Notes under the pieces: model-generated
Seen by the model: the letters and a program-made list of their open reading frames with translations, nothing else
What the model was told of the DNA's origin: nothing
Database searches by the model: none
Part shown: positions 1 through 10,619 of the stretch, one piece after another
Layout: every line of letters starts with the position of its first letter
Numbering within the stretch: position 1 is the stretch's first letter
Source of the DNA: Azolla caroliniana
Lineage: Eukaryota > Polypodiophyta
Reading direction: 5' to 3'
NCBI GenBank assembly: GCA_043228905.1
Contig: JBHGNT010000010.1
Location: 14,756,001 to 14,820,000, forward strand
DNA length: 64,000 nucleotides
Program-made: the position numbers and the translations under genes

Positions 1-960
1 TTAAGTTCCTCATCTCCTTGCTCCCAACTTCCCGAGTTTCTAGCCTCATCACGTTGAGTTCCACGTTGAGTTCCACGTTGAGTTCCACGTTTGTAACCTT
101 ATCGGTCGTAGCCTCGTCATTCGTGCTCCGTCGTAGTCTAGGGTTGGTGTGTCCGTGACAGTTCATCTACCAACTCACTATGCATTTCCTTTTTAGTCTC
201 AATCGGCATTTGTTTTGCACCATAAACGGTAGTGGATGGCATATGATGCAAATACTGGCAACTGTTTTTTGGCTCCCATTGTGGGGAAGATGAATATTGC
301 TTTGCATGCAACAACATACAACCACTTATATCATTTTCTTTATCAAGAATACGTGATTGAAACTAATATTGTTTAATTGGGCTAACACTTTCCCATTCCC
401 CTCCCCGCCATCTGCTATGTATCTCTTAAAGTCATATATCTCCTTTAAGTGTGTTGCATTAACTTGAAGCTTGTCAATAGATTTTGTTTCTAAGTGTGTT
501 GCATTAACTTGAACATTTCTTCTTTCTTTTGGTTGGAGTTCTATCTCTTAGACATTGTGTGTTAGGGTTGGATCATTGTTTACCTATTCATTGAAAAAGG
601 GGAGAGAGTAGTTGTCAATCACTCTACAAAACTACCAATAGTCATTTATTATGATCTTAGAGAGATCTTCCTTTCATAACTACAAATCTAATTAGTGTGA
701 AAATGTGGGTCAATCATTTAACCAAGCAAGTTAACAATATGACAAAGCATACACAAATGAAAAAAACATGTTTCAATTAGTTAAGATACGCTACAATCGC
801 ATATAAGAGTATTATCACAAGGCTTAGAGTTAAGCATTTAACATCAATCTCATGAAAAATCGACAAAGAGAGCAAGGGAGAAAAGCTCTAGTGTAAGTCT
901 TAAGAACGATGAAGAAGACGAAAAAAGGCACAAATTTGAGTTTTATAGTCTTTTACAACA
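1..960. other. No gene seen (window start to 960)
   Basis: I see no coding region here. A 12-base unit (cacgttgagttc) is repeated three to four times in tandem at about 50-92. The sequence tgtgttgcattaacttgaa occurs twice, near 450 and 497. The rest is AT-rich intergenic DNA. Confidence 0.5.
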
Positions 961-964
961 TAGT

Positions 965-1790
965 AAAATCTAGGCATACTAAAATCTGATGCAATGCATT
1001 GGATTTCAGTTCAAAGTCCAATATTTTTTGTTTTTTTATTTTTCCCATAAACAATTTAAATAAATAACTTGGATTTTCAATTGAAATCTGATGAATTGCA
1101 TCGGATTCTAGATGTATAGAATAAAATAAATAAAGGAAATTGGTAAATTCACAGTTTTTTTTAGTATTTTCACAATTTTTTTTTTGAAATTGGTAAATTC
1201 ACAGTTTTTTTGGTATTTTCAGAGTTCTTTTGGAGAATAATGACAAATCTGATAGTGATGATGGATGGATGGATGGGGCATAACATGTACAGGTACTGGA
1301 ATTTAGATGTCACAGGCACTGCGTGGATGTAGAGAATCATAGGCAGAGAGAGGTGGAAGACAGACTAAGTCTCCTCGTCCAGACATGCGCAGAGGCAGAG
1401 AGACATTATGAAATAAACATGTGACATGTCTATATGTATACAGAAATGGGATATATACAGAAAAAACTGTGAATTTACCAATTTCCTAAATAAATCTTGG
1501 ATTTCAACTGAAATCCGATGCACTGCATCGGATTTTACTCTATACATCTAGAATCCAATGTATAGAATCCAATGTAGTGCATCAGATTTTAGTTGAAAAT
1601 CCAAGATTTTTTTTCCATAAAAAAAATCCCAAAAATAATTTAAAACAAATCTTGGATTTTCAACTGAATTTTGATGCAATGCAACAGATTTCAATTGAAA
1701 ATCCAAGATTTTCTTTTTTTAATTTTTGGAATGTCATGCACTACATTGGATTTTCGGTGTATACAACAAAATCCTAAGAAAAACGAAAAA
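965..1790. repeat. Cluster of short foldback (palindromic) repeats
   Basis: A motif of the form TTGGATTTTCAAYTGAA followed by TGATGCA(A/C)TGCAT and its reverse complement recurs in both orientations near 985-1010, 1071-1110, 1497-1535, 1562-1605 and 1650-1712. The unit at 1650-1712 is itself a near-perfect foldback. The cluster looks like nested copies of a small MITE-like element. The better-defined element at 1135-1486 sits inside it. Confidence 0.55.
1135..1486. mobile_element. Non-autonomous DNA transposon (352 bp) with TIRs and 8-bp TSD
   Basis: Both ends read GGAAATTGGTAAATTCACAG followed by a T run, in inverted orientation, and match over about 26 bp. The flanks are identical 8-bp direct repeats, TAAATAAA, at 1127-1134 and 1487-1494. 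The left terminal sequence is repeated once more just inside, at about 1188. No transposase is encoded. The 8-bp duplication would fit hAT, and the long TIR could also fit a MULE derivative; I cannot assign the superfamily. The duplication is low-complexity A/T, so it is weaker evidence than its length suggests. Confidence 0.7.
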
Positions 1791-3207
1791 GCATCTTTAT
1801 GGAATCTTTTAGAATCTAAGGATTTTGGCAGAATAAATGGTACCTTGAAGGTTTCTCTCACATAATTAAATATCGTAAACAGAAAGTTTATAATCAAATC
1901 TCATAAACAGAAAGTGAAGAAGAAATAATGCACCGAGCATGTCTACTCTCACATTGGATAGTATTTACATACTAGTGTATGACTTCTCTTTGACCAAAAC
2001 AGGCCACAATCAAGATACTAAAAGAGAAGATCCCAAATGTGGCTCCAGATACAACACAAAGACAAACAAGGCTGAATTTTAGAAAATGGTATTGTACTAC
2101 ACCGATGGCCATAACAAATGGAATGGATATATGATGGCAATGTGTAGTACCCAAATGGTTATTCCCCCCTCCCACTAGTTAAAAGTGGGGTGTGAACAAG
2201 ATGTAATGTGGGATATTGAATGCACGTGATGTATAGGAAAGGATGGCTAGAGACACGGGTGAAAGTGTTAGATAAATAAGTGAGATCATTTATGAAGGAT
2301 TGGATAGTCTAGGCAAGGCCTACCTGAGAAAGGGATTGAAGTTGTGTATATTTTAACTAATGTAGTATATTCTTCTTTTGGAAAAAAAGAAGAAGCATGA
2401 CTCATAACCACGGTGAGGTTGGATTGCAATTGGGTGAAGACAATGCATTAGTTGCCACTAATGATGACGATGAGACCTCACAAACTCTTACTAATTCATT
2501 TGATGGGTTTGAAGATGATGGCATAGATTTCGAAAACAATAGTTCTGATACATGAATTGTAAATATTGTATTGTACATCAAAATCTAGATTCACAAATTT
2601 CTATAAATATAGGTGGTTGTCATTTTGGACATTTATTTGTATGTTTGGCATGTCCATTATGTAGGCATTTTTTTGAACACCTAAATTTTCGTTGAACCCG
2701 ATATACATATTCATTGAACCTAACCACATTATACATTGTCATGTCAACTACATAAGACTTTCCCTCCCACATAATGACTGCACCGATGTCGATCAAGAAG
2801 GGAATGTCCCCAACTTCATCAACAATGCCACCATCAAAGCAATCTTCCTTAGTCACATCCTTAGTGTTTCTACTACACTTTCACATGCATGTGCTTATTT
2901 TTGCGACATCTTCGAACAATTGAGTTTGATATCCCTGTTACCCTTTGGGGCAAGTGTGACAAGTGTGAAACATATCAAAAGGAGTTGAGCACTAACAGAG
3001 GAAGCCGAATATCAAGGAAGGAATCGGTGGAAAGCACCGAGCAGAAGGGAGCTATATATATCGGGGATTAGCGAACACAGAGAGGAGCGTGGAGGGATCT
3101 AGAGGACTAAGGATAGGAATAGAAAATCTGAGAGAGAGTGAGTGTAACCGAGAGTACTCGGTGCTTGTATCTGCATATTACACTTTAAACAAATATGTAG
3201 GCATTTT
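1791..3207. other. Intergenic stretch with possible retroelement scraps
   Basis: No convincing gene. A T-run/A-run foldback after TTAACTAATG at about 2353-2393 resembles the 3' end of the LINE at 10.7 kb. A 52-codon open frame (2397-2555, beginning MTHNHGEVG and ending in an acidic stretch) follows it; I do not recognise it. At about 3047-3060 a TATATATATC element precedes a GA-rich transcribed-looking stretch, which could be part of an old LTR. Confidence 0.35.
2340..2395 (+). repeat. LINE 3'-end-like sequence
   Basis: The sequence TTAACTAATG, then a T-rich arm, GG and an A-rich arm matches the layout at 10726-10770, just after the large LINE's last open frame. It is probably the 3' end of a severely 5'-truncated copy of the same LINE family. 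Confidence 0.4.
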
Positions 3208-3751
3208 GTGGGTAACTTCTGTGTTCTGTTTTTGCAACGCCAATGTATCATGACATGGGACAAATGTGGAGGCTCACGCTTCACACATTATACTACACAT
3301 GTTGCACCTAACTACAAAACCATATTCTTTGCGGAACGGGGAAATCGTACACATCCATACATGTTAGAGCCCATACCGTTATCTACCATTCGAACCATTG
3401 CTTCCATGCAACTTAGCTCACATGCATTGCGATGTGAAACAGGGTGTTGGGGTACAAGTGATGAGAGTGGTCGGTTATGCACACTTTGCCCTAAACAAGT
3501 TCGCGAGTCTGAGTATCACACTTTGATACAATGCTCTGCCTTTGATCATATTCGACCATGCTTTCCACATCTCTTCAATCGAGCCCAATCTTTGCATGAA
3601 TTCCTCTCACAACCACAATGTGCACTCTCGATTACAACATTCATTGGTAAAGTTCTTGAACATCGAGAGTCACTACTCACTTTCACACGTATCACGTGAA
3701 ATGTAATATTTTTTGTCTCATAGGTCATATTTGACCTCCGAAGACGATAAT

Positions 3752-3848
<97 letters not shown>
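3208..3848 (+). mobile_element. LINE 3' fragment: reverse-transcriptase-associated zinc finger plus 3' tail
   Basis: The open frame 3208-3699 (163 residues) contains SSHALRCETGCWGT followed by CTLC and YHTLIQCSAF. This is the Cys/His pattern of the C-terminal zinc-binding region found after the reverse transcriptase of many LINEs. There is no reverse transcriptase upstream, so this is a 5'-truncated copy. After the stop comes a short 3' UTR (TCTCATAGGTCATATTTGAC, then GAAGACGATAATAT) that runs straight into (TC)n and (AT)n tracts. The same 3' UTR motif with a different simple-repeat tail is seen at 22019 and, inverted, at 41594-41652. A decayed internal copy lies at 43208-43325. Confidence 0.7.
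3756..3848. repeat. (TC)n followed by (AT)n microsatellite
   Basis: About 70 bp of pure TC dinucleotide, then about 22 bp of AT. It sits exactly at the 3' end of the LINE fragment and probably grew from its tail. Confidence 0.95.
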
Positions 3849-4459
3849 AGTTTGGTGTGTGTAAGGAGCGTATCCAAGAATCTGTTGTAGCTGATTCCGC
3901 AGCCTATCCTTTGTATTTTCCCCGGTCGTAAATCCCTCCCCAAGTGGGACAGTCTAAATAACAATCACGGGCCTTAGGAAGTCATATAACCGTAACGACT
4001 CGGTTGACGATCTCGGTAGGACGTCGTGACCCACTCTTCTGCACACCACAATACCTTGACCCGATTACTCAGGAGGAGTAATCAAAGTTGTTCTCCAAGA
4101 GGGAGTAACAATCCCAACGAATTTCAACTCCATAAGAGCATTGATATCGCCGATGTGTGTAAGAGGTCGTTTTTTAGAACCTAACGTTTGATTTCTCCTC
4201 TATTTCATCTGTTCTCAAATTCATAGTAAGATCTATTTTGGGAATAGCACATTTGTTCCATATTTGAAATTTTCTACTGAGTGAAGTGGATCATTATAAT
4301 AAAACAATGCATGGATTGTCCTTTTTTAAAGTCTTCTCGCACATTTGCTATTTGTGTTGATGCTAAAAAAGAAAGATGATCTCATATACACCAAGTTCAT
4401 CAATTTGTGAGCTCTTCAACTTATCGAAAGATTCCATATCAAAACACATTATATTAAGA
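3849..4459. other. No gene seen
   Basis: No coding region or recognisable element. The first 300 bases are less AT-rich than the surroundings, which may mark decayed element sequence. Confidence 0.4.
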
Positions 4460-4790
4460 TGAAAACTTGGGGGTGTGAGGTAACAAATGATTCATCTTTC
4501 CTAATAGGTCTCTAAGTCATTGTCAAGATCATTGGTTCATTATAACAAAGAATATGAAGTAAAACTTGGGGGTGTGAGGTAACAAATGATTCATCTTTCC
4601 TAATAGGTCTCTAAGTCATTTTCAAGAAATAAAGAATATGAAGTAAAACTTGGGGGTGTGAGGTAACGAATGATTCATCTTTCCTAATAGTTCTCTAAGT
4701 CATTGTCAAGATCATTGGTTCATTATAACAAAGAATATGAAGTAAAACATGGGTTATTTACAATATGTCATATTGTAACATGGTGTGAGA
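4460..4790 (+). repeat. Threefold tandem repeat, about 85-99 bp unit
   Basis: The core ACTTGGGGGTGTGAGGTAAC begins at about 4464, 4563 and 4648, each time followed by AATGATTCATCTTTCCTAATAG and CTCTAAGTCATT. The middle unit lacks the stretch GATCATTGGTTCATTATAAC that the first and third units have. The last unit ends at AAGAATATGAAGTAAAACATGGG. The copies are almost identical, so the array is young. Confidence 0.85.
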
Positions 4791-4986
4791 TGTCTCCTTT
4801 CTTGATCAAGTTGGTTATGTGGAATACTAACAAGAGAAACATTGGCAATTCTGGGATTCATGAAATAATCCATCCAACATTACAAGAGAATAGATAACTT
4901 ACTTGTAGTTCATCTCACAAAAGCAACTAAAAAGGGTTTAGCCAGACTTCGATGCAAAGGAAGAGCAAAAAAAAGCGGCCACAACA

Positions 4987-5325
4987 ATGGTAATTATTGT
5001 ATGCTTCCTAGGCCTACCCTTCCAACTCCACCATTTCATCCCAAAGCCCGCACACAATATAGGGATGATATGTACAATGAAACCTTCATTTGCAGATAAG
5101 GTAGCCGAAATTCCCAAGATTAAGGTGTTGGTTAGAGACATTAATGAACAACCAACTGAGATTAGAGTCCCCATGGAGGATTTTGGCCTAAGGGTGGTGA
5201 AGGTTGGTTATGAAGGCTTGCCGGGTCAATGCTTTGCATGTAAGGAGATGGACCGTATGGCCAAACAGTGCCCTCTGTATGGGAAGAAAAGAGCGGATAG
5301 GACACATCAAGGCATCAAGTTGTAG
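4987..5325 (+). pseudogene. LINE ORF1 remnant with degenerate CCHC knuckle
   Basis: The frame reads through KVLVRDINEQPTEIRVPMED and VGYEGLPGQCFACKEMDRMA, the usual layout of plant LINE ORF1 proteins in which a DUF4283-like RNA-binding region precedes a CCHC finger. The knuckle is C-x2-C-x4-R-x4-C, with Arg in the position of the histidine, so metal binding is doubtful. The segment between 5326 and 6280 is open in parts (5508-6281) but not recognisable; it is probably the linker to the second open frame. Confidence 0.6.
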
Positions 5326-6281
5326 GGTAACCCAAATTTAGGAATGGGAGGCCAGATGATCCGGGTTCACAATGGGAAGCAAGTAGCAGGGGGAAAAGGA
5401 TGGCTATCTCTGAGGACAATTGCCAAGCCTGACCTCCATGGTCTTATTGGCCCACCTACAAGTGGCAGTTCCATTTTGAATAGATTAATTTTGACATCCT
5501 ATCACAAATGGAATCCCAAGAAGGAGAAATAATTTTAGCAACTCCATTCAATTTACTGCCACGAGTCGAGACCCATGAAACACTTGTAGAGCCCTCCGAG
5601 GGCCGTGGCAATAGATTTTCATCAGACCTAAGAATGGTTAAGGCATGGATCAAGAAAGGGAAGGACAAGGAAAGTCAAGCGAACATTGGGAATAGTGAAT
5701 TGCAAAAAATGGTCGCATGGATTGAGGTCGGAAATCCCTCGACTACGGGAGTTGAGTTTGTTATGTTGCAAGAATTGAGGATGCAAGTTATGCAAGTACC
5801 CAAGGTCGCGGTGAACATTGGTAATCCAAGGGGAAGAGTTCACGAGTGGAGTAGAGCACACATGGTCCTCATCAACAACAACTCAGGTAGACCGGAGACC
5901 GGTTGTTCTTTTGACTTGGAGCCTGATTTGGAAGATAAAAGGGGAGAAGACTCGTCCTTGAAGTCGTTTTGTAACAAGGCAACAATATGTTTCTGGTACC
6001 TTACATCTGAAAACGAGGTTGTGGGGCTGCAAACGTTATGGAAGAGCTCCCCGATACAAGGTGAGCTTATTGAACTTGCTCAAGATGTTCCATTGGTTTG
6101 CATATGGAAGGTACAAGATCTAGTGTTGAAGCTTGGTTTGTTCCACTTCCATTGTGATGAATTAACCAAGAATCAACAATGGAAAATAAGTATGGAGTGG
6201 GAATTTCTATGGCGTATGATGGAGACATATTTGTCGAGCATGGGAGATTCCCCCTTGGCTTTTTTCGTGAAACCAAGTTAA

Positions 6282-7057
6282 TGAGAATTTGTTCTTGGAA
6301 TGTGCAGGGAGTTGGTGGGTCACAACATCAGCTAGAGAAGCGAATTTTTAGGAGAGAGTTGGAAGTTGTTGGCTTATGTAAGACGATTGATATTTTGCTC
6401 TTACAAGAGCATCACCTTGGACGAGAAAGAACAGAACTTTTCAAAGACTCGTTGCCAGGGGATTGGTACACATGGTGGGCTCCTCCTCACGATGTGTTAG
6501 AGAGGAGAGGTGGAGTCTATATTTCGGTGAGGAAATCACCGGATATCGCCATTTTGGATCATGGCATACTAATCGAAGGCAGGGCCATGTTCAGCTACCT
6601 AGAATGGAGGAATGTAAAATTTGGGTTGCTGAATGTCTATGCACCAAACAATAGTAGTCAAAGGAACTCATTTTGGAGTCTGCTGGCAAAAAAAATTCCC
6701 TCCTTCGACAATTGGATAGTGGCGGGGGATTTTAACATGACATAAAGAATGGGAGATTGTCTTGGGGCTCATTCGAACTTGCTACAGGGGGAGGAGCTTA
6801 GAGCATGGGGTTTCTTAATTTCTATGATGGGAATCCGGGATTCATGGTATTCTAGTATGACATTTGAGGCGAATTCCTTGAGGTTTTCACGATTTGGTTG
6901 GAAGGAGAGTGAAGGATGTCACTCTAGATTGGACCGCATCTATGTGAGCCCCGGAATAGAGGAATGGAGTAGCTACACATCCATTCTATCTGGTTTTACA
7001 TATTCGGATCACCTTCCAGTCTCCTTGATTCTCGAACCTATTTATAAGAAGAAGAGT
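6282..7057 (+). pseudogene. LINE endonuclease domain with one in-frame stop
   Basis: The translation begins MRICSWNVQGVGG and continues with DILLLQEHHLG, NVYAPNNSSQRNSFW, NWIVAGDFNM, SRLDRIYVS and YSDHLPVSL. These are, in order, the N-terminal Asn motif, the metal-binding Glu (QE), the Y-AP motif, the GDFN motif, the RLDR motif and the SDH motif of endonuclease/exonuclease/phosphatase-fold LINE endonucleases, which nick target DNA. One TAA at 6743-6745 separates the GDFNM motif from the second half; the frame is the same on both sides, so it is a single nonsense change. All catalytic motifs are otherwise present. Confidence 0.85.
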
Positions 7058-7341
7058 GAGAGCAATTTGAGGATTCCTCCGAAGATTTTTGGTATCCAGA
7101 AGATTAAGGATGCAATGAATAACATTTGGTGGCATCCCCATCATTCGACGACCCGGTGCAAGTATTGGAGGAAAAGATAATTAATTCTTCTTTTGTTCTT
7201 TAGAAAGTGGCTAGGGAGGAGCGGGTAAGGTGTCAATAATGGTTGCAACGCTTGAGGAAGGCAGTCATCTCAGCTCAAAAGTTCACGCAAGTGGACCCAT
7301 GTTGAGCTTGGGCAAAAGACAGGCTGCAAGAGGCCACTAGG

Positions 7342-8679
7342 GTGTTGCATGAGATTAGGCAGCAACGTGAGCAATTCCTCTTCAAAAAATCGGCAGCATG
7401 GTGGGTTGTCAAGGGAGATAAAGTTAATAGGGAGTTTTTTCTTACCAAGGCCCTGAAATGGAGAGGAACGCATATTCAAAGTCTCAAACATGAGGATGAT
7501 TCGATGGCGTCTGATCAAGAGGAAATCTTGCAAATTTTGACTAATTACTACAAAGACCTTTTAGCTCCAACGTTGACAAATAGCCCTCCGAGTAACCTGA
7601 TGCATCATGTACTTGCATGCTTGAAGACCAGGATTGGAGAGGTAGCTAAAACGAAGTTGTCAAAAGCCATAGAGAAGGAAGAGATTGTAGTGGGGCTAGA
7701 CAAGGTACATAGTATGGCTTGTCCTAGTGCTGACGGCCTTCCCAAAGCCTTCTTCAAGGAGTTTTGGGAACAAATTTTTCCAATCTTGGAAGCTAGATTG
7801 CAGGAGATGTGGAGGATGGGAAGGATGACGAGCAGCTTCAATGAAGGCTTGATTTACCTTATTCCTAAATCGGAGACTGCGTTGTATGAGATTAGACAAT
7901 GGATGCCCATTACAATTTTAAATCTAATTTATACAAAATTTGCTAACATACTAGTGTAGAGAATCAAGCCCTTTCTAGGAGATATCATCTAGACCAATCA
8001 AACCAATTTCATGGAGCATCCATCTATTATGGACAACGTGATTTTGTTTTGGGAGGTTGTTGCAACGACGAGGGAGACCAATCAAAACTTAGCATGTCTG
8101 ATGCTCGACTTCGAGAAAGCCTATGATCGAGTGCAATGGTCTTTCCTTGAAGAAGTGATGAAGGTCATTGGGCTACCATGGGAATGGAGGTGTGTTGCCC
8201 AAGGCTTATATAGGAATGGCTCGAGTAAGGTGTTGATTGCAAGGAGGAAAGGAGCTCGAATCTCTTTAACTAGATCCATCAGACAGGGTTGTCCTCTCGC
8301 CCCTTTTCTGTTCCTCTTTATTACTGAAGCAATGTCTGCCTTTTTTAATAGTCATGGGGAAAATCTACATGGTCTTTCGATCCCTAACTCAAGGAAGTCC
8401 TTGCTGGACTCCAAGTTCGCGGACGATACAATGTTGTACCTGCAAGGCAATGAAGTGAATCTTGAGAGGGCACATAGTGCTATCGATCTCTTTTGCAAAG
8501 CATCAGGAGCCTCCATCAATTGGAATAAGTCCAAGGGTTTCTGGATTAGCTCGGAGTCAGAGCCTGTATGGAAGCCAAATGCTGAATTCAAATGGATTGT
8601 AAAAGGGGAAGCCACTAGATATCTGGGAACGTGGATTGGTGTAGATATCGACAAAGGAATTCAGTTGCAACAAAAGTAA
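7342..8679 (+). pseudogene. LINE reverse transcriptase domain with two in-frame stops
   Basis: The reading frame includes GDKVNREFFL, an IPKSE motif, LDFEKAYDRVQW (first catalytic Asp), RQGCPLAPFLFLF and KFADDTMLY (the F-A-D-D catalytic box), then ATRYLGTWIG. Two stops (about 7957 and 7993) interrupt the frame between the fingers and the palm, in sequence that would otherwise read KPFLGDII and TNQTNF. The endonuclease and this domain are in different frames, so a frameshift lies between 7058 and 7342, a stretch that also contains stops. In active LINEs this domain copies the RNA onto nicked DNA. Confidence 0.88.
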
Positions 8680-8689
8680 AATTTGTGAA

Positions 8690-9888
8690 AAAATACGCAA
8701 CTAGTCAAGGATGAACTTGTCATTGGCTGGTAGGATCATAGTAGCTAACCATGTGCTCTTGTCTACATTATGACATGTAGTTTCAGTGTGGATGTTTGAC
8801 AAGCAAGCTATTCGTACTATTAAAGCGCGTATTAGGGGATTCCTATGGGTTGGGATCAAGAAAGACAATGTGGCGGCCAAAGTATCATGGTCTACGTTGG
8901 TTCTTCCCAAGAGTAAGGGGGGTTTAGGATTGATTAACCCAAGATTGCAGAGTCAGGCATTGCTATGTAAGGTATTGGTAAGGAGCTTGCTACGTTATGG
9001 AAAACATTGATACATAATAGGAGTCCAAGGCTTGGTGGGCAATGGAAGCGACATAAATCATGGTTTTTTTGTATGGACTTAAAGTTGAGGAAATCTAATC
9101 GGTTGGCTGATCGTACATGTATGTCAATGATGAAGGCGTGGAGTATGCTCCATGGGCATCTAAGTCGGATTCATCCAAGTACTAACATTGAATGGATGCA
9201 CCAACCCCTATTGTGGAACGAGACCTTAAAATCGTCAGAGGGAAAGATGCTTGGACAGAGCAAGTGTATGTCGTGGGCTATATTGTATTGTGTAGGGATT
9301 CATTCAGTGGCAGATTGGATGCGGTTGTCTGACAATAATCGTGATAAATTTTATGAAGACGTGGGAAAGTTCAGAAATGGCAGGAAGATGCTTGACCTTG
9401 TTAATACAGTTGTCTACTTTGTTCCTATCAGTAATGGGGAAGAGGCTGAATGGTCTAGACAATGTGATGATATGAGAAAAATTATCAATGTCAGGGGTCT
9501 AGGAAAGAATGGGAAGATCGTCCAGTTGGGATCAATAGATGAAACTGCAAGTTGGTGCCCGATTAGAATTGTGGCACGAGACGGCAAGAAATGGAAGGTG
9601 AATCCACCAGTCGGTGAGGTTGAGGAGGACTGGATCTTGTACATGGTTGAAGAGAAGCCACTCGAGTGCTTAGAATGGGATCCTTCTAAATATAAGTGGA
9701 AGGGAGAACAAGATAAATCAATAGGTTTCTTTGAATACTTGACGCGTTTGGGGAGAAAGTTATGTTGGCGTCGTGAGAAGTGTGCCAACAAATGGGCCCA
9801 TGTAGCTGTCGATTTGGTCTTCGTGGATAGAATCAGGAGCAGGATAAGGGAATCATCCCTCCCCGAGCGGATCAAAGTGTTTTTCTAG
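8690..9888 (+). pseudogene. LINE post-RT connection region, in two frames
   Basis: The text MNLSLAGRIIVANHVLLS (about 8711-8765), then WMFDKQAIRTIKARIRGFLW and LVLPKSKGGLGLINP, is the thumb/connection region that follows the reverse transcriptase in plant LINEs. The frame changes near 8780 and again near 9005. The second part (9007-9888, 293 residues) is open for its full length but poorly conserved; it ends ..RIRESSLPERIKVFF, the usual lead-in to the zinc finger. Confidence 0.75.
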
Positions 9889-10619
9889 TGAATCACCCAT
9901 CGGGTTGTTCCAACGGGAGAGTGGCTTGGGAAAAGAGGTGGCATGAGTAGTTGCAAGGCCTACAGTGCGAGCTTGAGGACATCGCACATTGTTTGTGGAG
10001 CTACCCACAAGCCCAAGAAGTTTAACTGAGGAGCTTAAGAACCTGGGCTCGATTTGGGGTTGAGGTTCATGTATCGAGCGCATCAGTCACTTGGTTGGCC
10101 ACTAAATCCGCTACGTGGTTTCAAGGGTGAAATGGAAATAGTCCTTCTTTAAAGGTGATGCAAGGGACTGTACAACCGGCACAAGGAGGTTCATTCTACA
10201 TGCAGGAACGCTACGTGGACATATGGTTATTAGTGATCGGCCTTACGGTTTGGCAAGTGTGGGTATCTAGGTGCAAGGAGACTTTCTCAGGTAAACTAAC
10301 CCCACCAGCTGAGAGTTTAATGATGATCTGGTTTAATCTGATTTCTACGTTACGAGGAGAGTTTGAAAGCCTTCAAGGGCCCTCACACGCAAGTGAAGAA
10401 GCTAGAGCTCGGTTCCTTCTGAAATGGAGTGGTTCTTCGATGCTGCAGATGGTGGATGGCAAAGCGAAGTGGAATTATCAACCACCACGGTGGTTGTTCC
10501 TCCAAGTATCCCTAACATATAGATGGGTGATGAGAGTGGAGGATGTCTATGCTGAATTTGGGTTGTATGAGGCTCACGTGGAGGGTATGCGGTCGAGTAA
10601 TGCTATGCTCATCGAATAA
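9889..10619 (+). pseudogene. LINE C-terminal zinc-finger region remnant
   Basis: Across frames one can read TGEWLGKRG and EDIAHCLWSYPQAQEV, which match the zf-RVT region (a C..C..H..C-type finger) at the end of plant LINE ORF2 proteins. The following open frame, 10155-10619, includes VIGLTVWQVWVSRCK, the hydrophobic helix common after that finger. The last codon is at 10617-10619. Confidence 0.65.
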
